The translations under genes were made by a program, and so were the position numbers. The notes beneath the pieces were generated by a model. That model made no database searches. It saw only the letters and a list, made by a program, of their open reading frames with translations, and was not told where the DNA came from. Positions 12,269-21,644 of a stretch of 64,000 bases of DNA are shown here, piece after piece (position 1 is the first letter of the stretch; every line of letters begins with the position of its first letter). Origin of the DNA: Tetrapyrgos nigripes (lineage: Eukaryota; Basidiomycota; Agaricomycetes; Agaricales; Campanellaceae); the NCBI GenBank assembly GCA_013368315.1, contig JAACJM010000021.1, forward strand, positions 248,001 through 312,000. Direction: 5' to 3'.

Positions 12269-15029
12269 ATGGACGACCCTACTGCTTTGGTCAGTAAAAA
12301 GTCAGAGCCTGCAGCCTCTTCGGTTAGCCCAGAATCGGCAGTGGCGACCAACATCTCATTCTCCCAAGAACAGACTATCCACAACCCTGAAGTACGCCCA
12401 TATCTTGCTCGCCTACTGATAATGAGCTGATGGACCATTTTTTCCAGGTCAACATCTTCGTAGCTGCCCAGCGAGGAGACGTAGACCTTCTCAAACAACT
12501 GATTGAGTCCGGGGAAGCAAAGGCTACAGACCGAGACGAACAGAACATTACACCTCTTCATTGGGCCGCCATCAACGCTCAAGTCGGCGCTTGTCGGTAT
12601 CTACTTGACCAAGGAGCAGAAGTCGATGCACTCGGTGGAGATTTGGTTGCTACGCCTATCCAATGGGCCGCACGAAACGGTTACCTGTACATCATCCAAC
12701 TCCTCATCTCACACAATGCCGACCCAACGATAGCCGACTCGCAAGGATACAACACACTGCATTTAGTCACCCATTCCTCGTCAATTATGCCCTTGCTTTA
12801 TCTCCTTCATCAACCCATAAACGTCGATTCGCGGGACGCGCAGGGACACACATCACTGATGTGGGCAGCGTATCAAGGGGACGCTCTTTCGGTAGATCTA
12901 TTGTTACGCCATGGTGCCAACCCGAACACGAAGGATGATTCTGGCTTGACTCCGCTACACTGGGCTGTCGTGAGGGCAAATAGGATGTGTATCAGGAAGC
13001 TGGTAGAGCATGGCGCAGATCTCACTGCAAAAGACGGTGAAAACAGGACCGCCCGTGATATGGCAGTAGAACTGAAGAGTTTGGGAGCATGGAAACGCGC
13101 AATGGAAGAGGATGGTATGAACGAGTATGGTGTAAAAAGGTCGAAACCTCTGAGTGACGTGCGTCTTTGAATATTTCATTCCTGTTCTGTCCTCATTCTC
13201 CTTTTCCAATAGCGAAACACCAAGATAGCTATCTTCATACTCCCCACTATATTTTTCTACCTCATATTCATGACTTTGAAAATACTGCCCTGGTATACTG
13301 GCGTCATACTAGCACTGGCAGAATTCTTTGGAATGCATCATGTCAGTCAAATCCATTCTTTCCATGAACGTTTCTCATTCCCTTCAAGATCGTTACCCGA
13401 GTACTACTGAATAAGGCGACATACACCGACAGTGTCAATCAGACACCGTATTTCGCTGGGATAATATTTGCTTCAATCGTCTGGGTAATATATTCCTGGG
13501 CCAAATACCTCATTCATGGTATGTGCATACTGCTACGTCTCCTTGCCCAGTGCGACTCACGGATCCTACCTCAGACGATGGAACACATTCCTTTATCCAC
13601 CTAGCCTTTGCCATATCTGCAGGGCTATGTGTCTACAACTTTTTCCGTGCTGTCATGCTTGACCCGGGCACATGTCCCAAACCCACTAATGACGGAGAGC
13701 TGAAATCTGTGAGACCAGTGTCTAAGGCCGCTTTCCGCCGCATTTGCTGACTATATGCGCAGATTATCGAGGATTTGGCTTCAGAAGGACGTCTAAATGG
13801 ACAGACATTCTGTATACAGTGCATGGTGAGCAGTCCTTTGCTGATGGTTTTGCTGATGGTTTCGCTGACTGCATCGCTGATGTGCTGCTTTCATAGGCAA
13901 GGAAACCTTTACGATCAAAACACTGTCGAGTTTGTGATAAATGTATAGCTAGGAGTGATCAGTGAGTCCATTGGGTTTTTGCCTTGCTCAAATCTGACGG
14001 CGTATCGTACCTGTAGCCATTGTCCATGGGTCTGGAATTGCGGTATGTCGTCATTCTGGTCGAGAGGATGTTTTCGTTCTTAAAAGTCTATTTTGCGCAG
14101 TTGGTGTTAATAATCACCGTCAATTTGTCTTATTCGTATTCACATTGGTGATTGGAATCATACTATTCGACTATCTTACTTTTCAATGTACGTCTTGGTA
14201 CCCTCGAGAGCTTCATGCCGCTAAACCCTCTGCAGATTTCTCAGCTCTCGATTTACCAACCCCCGACCCAACTCAAATCTCACCTTCATGTATGCTCCCT
14301 ACCAACCTGTGCCAAATAACCGCATCCAACACCTTCCTCGTCGCCGTTGCTGCCTGGTCTACAGTCCAGCTATCCTGGACTATCGTTCTCCTCGCATCCC
14401 AATTCTGGCAAATAGCTCGACAGATGACAACTCTCGAGGTCTCCAACCTCGGGAGATATGGCTTCATGGGAGGCCGTGGTGGAGCTACTTTACACGGACA
14501 AATGGGTCATCGACATACCCGTCGAGCTGGTGGCGGTGATACAGAAGATTCATCACTAATGGGTAACGTCGATGGAGACGTGACACCTTCTGCTCCTGCA
14601 GGCCATGATCATCACCACGGTCATAGACATGCTCATGGCTGTTGTTGTGGTCTTTGTGGTGGAGGTGGATTCTTAATGAACCTCCTTGGTCTGGATAGGT
14701 TTACGAAAGGCAAAGCTGTGGATGGGTTAGCACGAGCAGGAAAGGCGTCGAATCCGTTTGATTTGGGTGTTTGGGGGAATTGTAAGGACTTTTGGACGGC
14801 GGGGAAGGAATTGGGAGTTGAGTATGATAAGTTGTATGATGTGCCTCATGAGGGGTTCGTGGAGGCGAAGCAGAGGAGAGAAAGGGAGGAGGATATAGAG
14901 GATGGTGGGGGAGTCGGGCATGGGAGGAAGGGGTCGGTGCTGGGAAGGAAGGGGCTGTTGGCAGGGTTGGTGGGAAGGATGGGTGGAAGCAGTAGGCGAG
15001 GACATTATGAGCCAATATCTCAGGTGTAG
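12269..15029 (+). CDS. AKR1-type ankyrin-repeat DHHC palmitoyltransferase
   Basis: Protein S-acyltransferase of the Golgi/endosome membrane that transfers palmitate to cysteines of substrate proteins. Exons: 12269-12391, 12448-13158, 13213-13341, 13389-13518, 13575-13708, 13763-13825, 13897-13961, 14017-14042, 14101-15029, giving 769 aa. A further 48-bp GTACGT..CTGCAG segment (14188-14235) is probably an in-frame intron, which would give 753 aa. About six ankyrin repeats (residues 42-255) precede two pairs of membrane helices that bracket the Cys-rich domain with SDHHCPWVWNC (DHHC at 451-454). The C-terminal tail has a His-rich then Cys-rich run (GHDHHHGHRHAHGCCCGLCGGGG region, split here by Gly). 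Its stop lies 213 bp before the first member of the small cysteine-rich family. Confidence 0.95.
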
Positions 15030-15131
15030 ACTGACGACAACAATGACTACACTGATGATTCGATGAACTATAATATTGACAGGTTATGGATTACTCTGAT
15101 ATTTATAACGATGTACATGTCAGGCTATCTC

Positions 15132-15176
15132 TGGACGATCCACTGTTCGCACGTTTTCATAGAATAGCAGGAGCAA
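15132..15176 (+). promoter_or_regulatory. Conserved promoter block upstream of family copy A
   Basis: A block of about 45 bp containing TTCGCACG and GAATAGCAGGAG lies about 70 bp before the ATG of copy A. Nearly the same block lies upstream of copy B (16621-16666), and part of it (AGGAATAGCGGGACG) upstream of the truncated unit at 16139. Sharing non-coding upstream sequence shows that the duplications included the promoter; whether the block binds a regulator is unknown. Confidence 0.5.
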
Positions 15177-15242
15177 GGATATCCCAGTGGTGGCTTCATT
15201 GTGCTGGATATATAAAGGCTTGTTTGTTGTCCGGTCCTTGAC

Positions 15243-15955
15243 ATGCCAGACACAACAATCCAAATAGAAGCCCCAGCTCCAGCGGTACAATCTACCAATG
15301 ATGCAGCCTATGACCCTCGTGAGTCTACTTGATTTGAATTGTAGCACTCTGTCCTTCTCACTTCTACAGCAAAAGACCACGGTTCGAGTAAATTTGGCAA
15401 AGAGACACTTCGACTCCTAGTGGCTCCACTGACTTTATGCTGGGCTGGTCTCTATCTGTTAGATAGCGGGTACGTATTAGTACGAGCGTACCCAGGAGTT
15501 CACACAGAGATGGTGAAACGACTGGAATTACTACAGTACCTGTTAGATAGCGGGTACGTATCAGTACGAGTGTACTGTAGTAAATATGAATACAATCAGT
15601 TAAGTATTGATATGAAGATTGGAAGGCAGATACACACCCCAGGAGTTCACACAGAGATGGTGAAACAACTGGGGTGTCGGATACAAGAATTGTAGGTATA
15701 TATGAGCCGGGTGTTGAACCCGGGTCAGGGTGCCTTGGAGTTATGAGGATCAAAGGAAAAGAAATTAGGAAAAGAGAGAGGCGGATACGCCACAATAGGA
15801 AATAGCCCCTAACTAGGGACTCTCGTTCTCGACACTATCTCTGTCTGTTTTCCTGCGACTATTGTATCTTCGAGAGGGGTTACAACGATGGTCAAGCAAA
15901 GCGTTGCAAAGGACTGGATAAATGTCTATGCCAGTGCCGGTGTGGTTGTTGTTGA
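15243..15955 (+). pseudogene. Small Cys-rich membrane protein family, copy A, split by a solo LTR
   Basis: First of five local units of an unrecognised family. Exon 1 is 15243-15318; after a 51-bp phase-1 intron, exon 2 starts at 15370 with CAAAAG, as in sister copies. The coding sequence stops being family-like at 15456, where a solo LTR is inserted, and resumes after 15834. The part after the insertion has FERGYNDGQAKRC and ends in a cysteine cluster (CLCQC, CGCC). Exon sequence on the two sides is in the same frame and shows no other lesion, so the insertion looks recent and is probably the only thing that broke the gene. The undisturbed allele would have coded for about 92 residues. Confidence 0.75.
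15457..15834 (+). mobile_element. Solo LTR of an LTR retrotransposon, 378 bp
   Basis: The segment begins TGTTAG, ends CGACA (TG..CA termini) and is flanked by the 5-bp direct repeat ctatc (15452-15456 and 15835-15839), the usual signature of LTR-retrotransposon integration. No internal coding region remains, so it is a solo LTR left by recombination between two LTRs. It carries internal duplications: a 37-bp segment starting TGTTAGATAGCGGG at 15457 recurs at 15541, and a segment starting CCAGGAGTTCACACAGAG at 15491 recurs at 15638. A TATATA motif lies near 15698. TGTTAG-type ends would fit a Copia element, but this is a guess. Confidence 0.88.
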
Positions 15956-16138
15956 GCTGTACATGCAGCGTAGGATTGTAGCCAAAGGTGATCATGTGGC
16001 ACTCTAGAGAATTGAGAAGGAGGTCAGGAATAGCGGGACGCACTTCTGGCAGTGGCAGTTGCATGACTCCATCGCGCTAGCCACCGTACCCTTACCTCTT
16101 GCGGGACAGCAAGTCGAGTGCTTCGGAACTTGACAAAT

Positions 16139-16409
16139 ATGTCCGACAAACCAGCTCATAGCCAACCCAAACTTGAAATACCTGCCCCAGACAGCGAGGT
16201 GAAAGTTCCTTCCACAAATCAATGTATTATGTAAGGGATTTGTTTTCCTAGTATTGTTTCAGAAAAATAGACTAAATTTTCCCTGGTCTTTTTCGACAGC
16301 AAAAGACGATCTCCCAAAACAGATTGCCAAAAAGATGCTGAAGATCCTGTCCTATCCATTCCTTTTATGCTGGCTTGGTTGGCGACTTTCGCATTTTGGA
16401 GATAACTGA
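16139..16409 (+). pseudogene. Small Cys-rich membrane protein family, truncated unit
   Basis: Exon 1 (16139-16230, MSDKPAHSQPKLEIPAP...) resembles the start of copies A and B. Exon 2 begins at 16300 with CAAAAGACG like its sisters and reads KDDLPKQIAKKMLKILSYPF then a short hydrophobic run, but hits a stop at 16407-16409 before any of the C-terminal motif or cysteine cluster. The best donor (GTAAGG at 16231) leaves phase 2 while the family exon needs phase 1, so splicing would also shift the frame. It has the family promoter block upstream. I call it a relic; a short functional variant cannot be excluded. Confidence 0.6.
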
Positions 16410-16620
16410 TGAAGTTCGACGACATGGTGAGCTCGACAAGCCTCGGCTACAGTGGCTCACCGATGTTGGTATACCACAGTGCCAGTAGGATCATATTAGT
16501 GATTCTGGCAGAAAATATCCACAGGTGCCAAGCTGATGATATCGGAGGTGTAGAAGACGATGACGATTTATGACAAATTTAAGTACTATCTGTGGTGTGG
16601 AGAAGCTACATCAATTTCCG

Positions 16621-16666
16621 GGCGATCTACTCTATTCGCACGTCTTAATGGAATAGCGGGAACCAC
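16621..16666 (+). promoter_or_regulatory. Conserved promoter block upstream of family copy B
   Basis: Near-copy of the block at 15132-15176, with TTCGCACGT and GAATAGCGGGA in the same order. It is followed by ATGACTTCATTGCGCC (16691-16706), a motif that also appears in related form before other units. Confidence 0.5.
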
Positions 16667-16772
16667 CTTCAAGTGAATGACTTAGGAATGACTTCATTGC
16701 GCCAGTGTACATAGTCACACCAAAATAAAAAAGCCTGTCGGCTTATTCGCGAACTAGCACCTGAAATTTCAA

Positions 16773-17172
16773 ATGTCGAACATACCGACTGATAGTCAAC
16801 AGGCAGAAGTCCCTGCTCCGAATCCAAGTGGCGAGCCAATCCCTCGGACAGAGAAACCACAACCACCCTCCGCTTATGACGGTGCGGCCAATGATCCAAG
16901 TGATCCTTATAAGTTAGGTTTTATATTGTCATACAAGCTGACTCATTCAAGTTGAAGGTTCAGCTTCTTCAGCAAAAGACAGCCATCAACCAGTGTTGAA
17001 AAAAATCGGTAAAGTGATAGGATATCCATTCACCTTGTGCGGGCTTTGCTTGTATTGCTGTTTATTCACCTACGACTATTGTATATTCGAGAGAGATTAT
17101 AATAGCGCTCAAGCACAAAGGTGTATAGGACTGGATGAGTGCCTATGCCGAGGCGGGTGTTGCTGCTGCTGA
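16773..17172 (+). CDS. Small Cys-rich membrane protein family, copy B, about 108-114 aa
   Basis: Unrecognised small protein. The ATG is at 16773; exon 2 is 16973-17172. The family-consistent phase-1 donor is at 16900 (GTGATC, weak), giving 108 aa; a second phase-1 donor at 16918 would give 114 aa. The N-terminal half is Pro/Ser/Glu-rich and probably disordered. Exon 2 gives KDSHQPVLKKIGKV, a hydrophobic segment with scattered cysteines (YPFTLCGLCLYCCLF), the family motif FERDYNSAQAQRC, and ends CLCRGGCCCC. It would likely sit in a membrane with a cysteine-dense tail that could be lipidated. No signal peptide is seen. It lies in tandem with the other copies, all on the plus strand. Confidence 0.7.
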
Positions 17173-17353
17173 GTTATGTACAGCGTAGTGTGGGGAGAGG
17201 CCAATCATCATATGGCCACCCGTAGAGAGCACAGAAGGTTTTGTGTTGGGATGACTTCATTTTGACGTCGGGCGCTAATTCAAGTAGATACAAAATGTAT
17301 AAGTAGATGTAGCGCAACTTGAAAAGCCATAAGAATCACACAAACCTCTAAGT

Positions 17354-17864
17354 ATGCCCAATACTCCACCAGCCCAAACCTCACATCAATCCCCGGCTCC
17401 TGTTACCGAAACGCGAGCCAGAGTCTCTGATCGAAAAGTTGTCCGTGACCCAGCAGATTTTGCGTACTCGGCAAGCGCTACAGCTTCTGAAAAGGACGCG
17501 AATCCAGGAAACGAATGTGAGCTCGACGCTTGCAACATCATATACGAAGTACATGCTATGCTGACTTACCACGTCATATTCTCTCCCAGCAAAATTCCGC
17601 CATCGTCTCAAAAGTTCTGGGCAAAAGACAGTTGGATGCGGCACCTGGATAGGAGAAGTCATCCTATACATAGCATTCCTTCCGTTCGCTTTGTGCTGCT
17701 GTGTCGTTTGTGTGGGCGATAAGGCGCTCTTCGATTCGGATCATAACGATTTCAATATCGCAGGCGAGCCACGACGTTGCAAGAAGCTTCATAGCTGCCT
17801 TTGCGGTATCCTGTGTTGCCGTTGTAATAGATGGTTTGAGGATGAAGACCACTTGAGCAGCTAG
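17354..17864 (+). CDS. Small Cys-rich membrane protein family, copy C, 145 aa
   Basis: Exons 17354-17516 and 17590-17864; the 73-bp phase-1 intron starts GTGAGC and ends CCCAG, directly before CAAAA as in copies A and B. The N-terminal 54 residues are polar. Exon 2 has a long hydrophobic segment (WIGEVILYIAFLPFALCCCVV), then FDSDHNDFN and RRCKKLHSCLCGILCCRC, and, unlike the other copies, continues into an acidic tail (NRWFEDEDHLSS). It is more diverged than A and B. Its function is unknown; the conserved layout and intact splice sites argue that it is a real gene. Confidence 0.75.
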
Positions 17865-18397
17865 GGACTGGGATTACAGAGGCAGAGTGGCAAGATGGAG
17901 AAGAAGATATCGAGTTGTGAGGGATACTACTCAACTACTAAATGTAGTACTTATCCCAGCTGAACATGAGAAACGCTTTCATTTGTATACATATCACCTG
18001 GTGTGGGCTTATAGATTTTTCACTAGAACAGTAATGAAGACATAGAAATGGCTTTTCTGGATTCATACCGGGAGAATCAGCGATAAGTTGGGTGAGGAAC
18101 AAGTGAGGAGAAAACTGGTGCTGATCATGGAGCTATCCAAGTACTTTCTTGCTGTGTTCCTTGAGTGTTTTGGCTGTTGTTATGGCTGCTTTCCTCAGCT
18201 TGAGAATCAGAGAATCAGAGAGCACGTGCATTGAGGGCTCACATTCGTCTTAGTAATAATAGTATGGGTCACATTGTAACTTTACATCAACTTTACATTT
18301 AAGTACAATGGACGTTAGATGAGAACCCCACTTGTGCGTCAGTGACATCATTGCGCGCTTGAGAGAAGCGACCTATTGCTCAGATTCGTGTACGTAC
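17865..18397. other. Intergenic, no gene seen
   Basis: No convincing frame. Around 18340-18365 there is TGACATCATTGCGCGC, which resembles the TGACTTCATTGCGCC sequence in front of copy B. It may be a leftover of a further duplicated promoter next to the GST exon relic. Confidence 0.4.
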
Positions 18398-18483
18398 CTG
18401 ATCCTCACTGGGAAAGGATTCCAGCCCTCAACACCATCCTTCTTGGAAGGGAAGTCGTAAAAGGTGATTACCTTGTCTGCCAT
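18398..18483 (-). pseudogene. Isolated first exon of a glutathione S-transferase, inverted
   Basis: Read on the minus strand, 18483-18398 encodes MADKVITFYDFPSKK, then GVEGWNPFPVRIR, and ends at a GTACGT donor in phase 2. This is the same start, wording and intron position as the GST gene at 19497 on the other strand (MADKTIIFYDFPSKN..., phase-2 GTACGA donor), with three extra codons. No further GST exons follow at lower coordinates. It is therefore an orphan exon left by an inverted duplication or a deletion. Confidence 0.8.
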
Positions 18484-19496
18484 TATCGCTGTCAACTGAC
18501 GATGATGTTCGAGTTAGCTTTCGTCTTTGGTTTTTAGTATAGGATCTGTCCTAGTGTCGTTCTGGCCTGCCCTCAGCATCTTCGTCCTCCTCATTCAGTT
18601 TTGTTTGAATCATCCATAAGTAATCCAACTCCTCATCCACAGTCATTGCTTAGTAAATTTCATATGCTACGCGTTCATCGTCGTCAGATTGAAGGTACGA
18701 CCTCAGTCTTCCGCGGAAGCTGCTGATTATGGCAGTCAAGCATGGAAGTACGCTGACCGGCAAAGTGTTTGAATTCAGCCTCAGTTTACGGATCTTCACG
18801 CATCTCTCCATGGAGCACGCTTATGCCCGAGCACTAGTTCCTTCCTGGTACCATGCAAACACTTTCGGCATTTCTTCAATGGACTCTCCACGGGGTTGGC
18901 ATGTTTTTGTCACAAACGAGCTGGTGTACGGTCTTGGTAAATTCTACCAGATATTTGACAATGACTGTTTCGTCCACTGAGGATTCTGACTTCAAATATC
19001 GTGTACAGAGGCCTGCGTCGATTGTAGAAGCTATCAATGACGCGGCGACGGTTTTTTGTCTAGAGAAAGACTTTGGTCCTTACAGTTATTAGTACTCCCA
19101 GCTTTGCAACATCTCGATTTATTTGATATACGTCTCCAAGTTGATTGCTGAGCAGCCTCCTCTCTGTCAAATGCTATATAGAACAAATTGTCAGCAACTT
19201 GAAAGGTGATTGCCAAAAGGAGGGGGGAAATGCGCTGAAGAATCTGCAGCCGTACTTTCCTTGCTAAGCAAGTATAGCGAGCGTTAAGCGTGGTATAGAG
19301 TCTTCAAGTGATCTTTTGCTAAGCATAGTCAGCAATGACTTGGCAATGACTCAGGATGAACGCTAGATCATGCAATGAACGAGGATGTCGGAACAGGTCG
19401 GAACGTGACAGCAAGATACTTCCAGACAAGTAGGTCCTATAAGACTGAGAGGAATCAGAGACGAAAGCATACTCAGAAATCAGCACCAAAGCGATA
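18484..19496. other. Gap between the inverted GST exon and the GST gene
   Basis: About 1 kb with short frames on both strands (for example 18729-18980 +, 18853-19092 + and a 31-codon minus frame near 18650-18540) that do not join and that I do not recognise. They may be remains of another gene. Both GST promoters, if still active, would lie at the two ends of this gap. Confidence 0.35.
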
Positions 19497-20296
19497 ATGG
19501 CAGACAAGACAATCATCTTTTACGACTTCCCTTCCAAGAACGGTAGCTGGAACGCTTTCGCTCTCAGGATCAGGTACGAACACACAAGAATCAATGCAAT
19601 AAATATTGCGACTTACTAACACTTCTCCACCAGACTTGCGCTGAATTACAAGGGTCTTCCTTTCAAAACCGTCTAGGTCGAATATCCCGACGTCGAAGCG
19701 ACCTTGAAAGCTGCCGGCATTCCCCAACAGCCCAATGGCCTGACTCCGGCAAACCTAGGTACACTCTACCGGCTATCGTCGATCCTTCCACTGGTACAGC
19801 CTTGGCAGATTCGCTGGCCATTGCTGAATACCTCGATAAGGCGTATCCTGATAAGCCTTTACTCATGCCATCCAACACCAGGGCGTTGCAGTTGGCATTT
19901 GAAGAGGCAGTCCCCGCCAATATCGGCCCCATGTTCCAGTTCATCCTCATCAAGCTTTGCGACGTGGTCAATCCAGCTAGCAAGGAATACTTTAGGAGGA
20001 CTAGAATTTCACTCTTCGGGAAGAGTGTCGAGGATCTGGTTCCCAAAGGTAAAAGTGCCAAGGTGGAATGGAAGAAACTCGAAGACGGGTTCGGGAAGAT
20101 TGCGGGATGGATGAAGGAGGATAAATTCATCATGGGAGATACTGCGTCTTTTGCCGATTTTGTGATCGGTGGGTTTCTTATCATGTCCAAGATTGCTTGG
20201 GGTGAAGATAGTCAGGAATGGAAGGACATTGCGGGATGGCAGGATGGAAGATGGAGTAAATTGGTGAAGAATTTGGAGCCTTACTATTCGAAATAG
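19497..20296 (+). pseudogene. Glutathione S-transferase, with stop codon and frameshift
   Basis: GST of the fungal Ure2p-like/GstFuA-like type, normally conjugating glutathione to electrophiles in the cytosol. Exon 1 is 19497-19573; a 60-bp intron; exon 2 starts at 19634. The N-terminal thioredoxin-like domain reads LALNYKGLPFKTV, then an in-frame TAG (19674-19676) exactly where family members usually have Trp (KTVWVEYPD). The frame resumes as VEYPDVEATLKAAGIP, then shifts near 19755 into YTLPAIVDPSTGTALADSLAIAEYLDKAYP and runs through a normal C-terminal helical domain to the stop at 20296. Two independent lesions suggest a recent pseudogene; TAG readthrough, RNA editing or sequence errors are alternatives. 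Confidence 0.75.
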
Positions 20297-20919
20297 TTCA
20301 TTTGAAGTCATGCCACGTACTTGCATAACACCGGACAAGAAATGATACTCATTGTCGACCATTGAAGCTTGAAGAAGGCATTGCCAACTGGAGACTGTAG
20401 TGGGAGTGTGCGCGTTTGATGCCGTGAGAAAATTTCTGTTTGACGCGTCGGCGGTAGCTCTCGACTTGAGGTCTCCTCCTTTCTTCACTACCACCACCTT
20501 CCTACTTCTGCAGCCGCCCTGTGAAGACTTTTACCTTGTTACCCCTTGTCTTCTCTTTCCTCGCCCAGAGAGATTTAATCAAGCTGATACTCTTCTGATC
20601 GCTCACGCACGTCTCCAGGTGCCTGACAGAACACCACATATCCATCTCGTTTTTCGCAAGTTTTCAAGTCGCATCTCCTCACTTTCGTCGCCATTGTCTC
20701 TTTGTTATTGTCTTTTCGCTTTGCATTGCATCCTTAATTCGTACCTCCTTAATCATTAATCATGACTTATCGACGCACCCGCAACTTGAGCACTAGCTCC
20801 AACGAAACCCTCGTTCCAACCACTGATCCCGAGAACCCTCTTTACTGCCCTTCTGTCTCAGCTGCCTCATACCTTAATTCTGTTCGTCATCAACTTGGCG
20901 TTCCTAATATAATCTCGAT
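20297..20919. promoter_or_regulatory. Pyrimidine-rich upstream region with a short frame
   Basis: The stretch 20460-20760 is strongly C/T-rich, as is common just upstream of basidiomycete start codons. An ATG at 20762 opens a frame (MTYRRTRNLSTSSNETLVPTT...) that is protein-like for about 50 codons but is out of frame with the coiled-coil frame starting at 20920. I could not find an intron that joins them. It could be the true N-terminus behind a frameshift, or an upstream ORF. Confidence 0.4.
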
Positions 20920-21644
20920 ATGGAAAACAATCCCGACGCGAAAGTCTACAACATCAGTGGTCTCGCAAGTAACACTCCTAATCATATCATCAGACAAAGC
21001 CTCAAAAAGATCGTGGCCGATTCTGGGGTCCGTAACCGTCGTTCTAATGCGCATATACCCGCGTCCATGGCTAAGGAAAACAAGTTGAAGCTCAAACGCT
21101 CTATGAAGAAAGCTCAAGCACAAGGAAAGGAATTGTCGTCGTTTACTCGGTCACTTGGACAGGTGTTTTTACAGACGGAGAAGGAGAGAGAGAAGCAGAA
21201 GCTGGCGATGATTGCGGTGCAGAAAAGGCAGGAGATGGATGTAAGTAGATATAAAACGCGTCAAGCAGCCTGTAGCAAAATTTGACTATACTCTTTGTCG
21301 GACATACCCTCTAACACACGAGAAGCAAACGGCGACGTGCAGAACACGTCGAAAAACGAAAACTGTACTTTCCATGGTGCCTATGAAAGTGAGGATGAGT
21401 TAACACTGACGATCATGTTCATGATACCTCATACTCTTCCACTACAGGACGACGCCGTAACCGATGGAGAAAATTCCGTCAAATAGCATCTGTGGCAGTA
21501 TGTTGGCCGTGCATGTTGTGCGGGATGTGTTGCTTTATGTGTGACATGATCTTCTTCGACCGGGATTTCAATAGCGGGGAGGCAGGACGTCATGAAGAAC
21601 TGGATGATCTTATGGAAAAGTGTCTGAAGGGATGTTGTTGTTAG
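20920..21644 (+). CDS. Probable chimera: coiled-coil protein fused to Cys-rich family copy D
   Basis: The family copy D lies at 21295-21644 with its own phase-1 intron (21389-21447), hydrophobic Cys-rich segment (WPCMLCGMCCFMC), FDRDFNSGEAGRH and a KGCCC end. Its start position, however, reads TTGTCGGACATACC where copy B has ATGTCGAACATACC, so it lacks an ATG. Just upstream, a 107-codon frame from 20920 (Lys/Gln/Glu-rich, coiled-coil-like) ends at a strong GTAAGT donor (21241). Joining it to GTGCAG at 21341-21342, with a CTAAC branch site at 21311, keeps the frame and phase. The predicted 187-aa product has exons 20920-21240, 21343-21388 and 21448-21644. The alternative is two broken genes side by side. 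Confidence 0.5.

Noticed and set aside
14701..15015. Pro/Ser-rich minus-strand frames over the AKR1 3' end
   Set aside because: Reverse of the Gly/Glu/Lys-rich AKR1 tail; AKR1 is certain.
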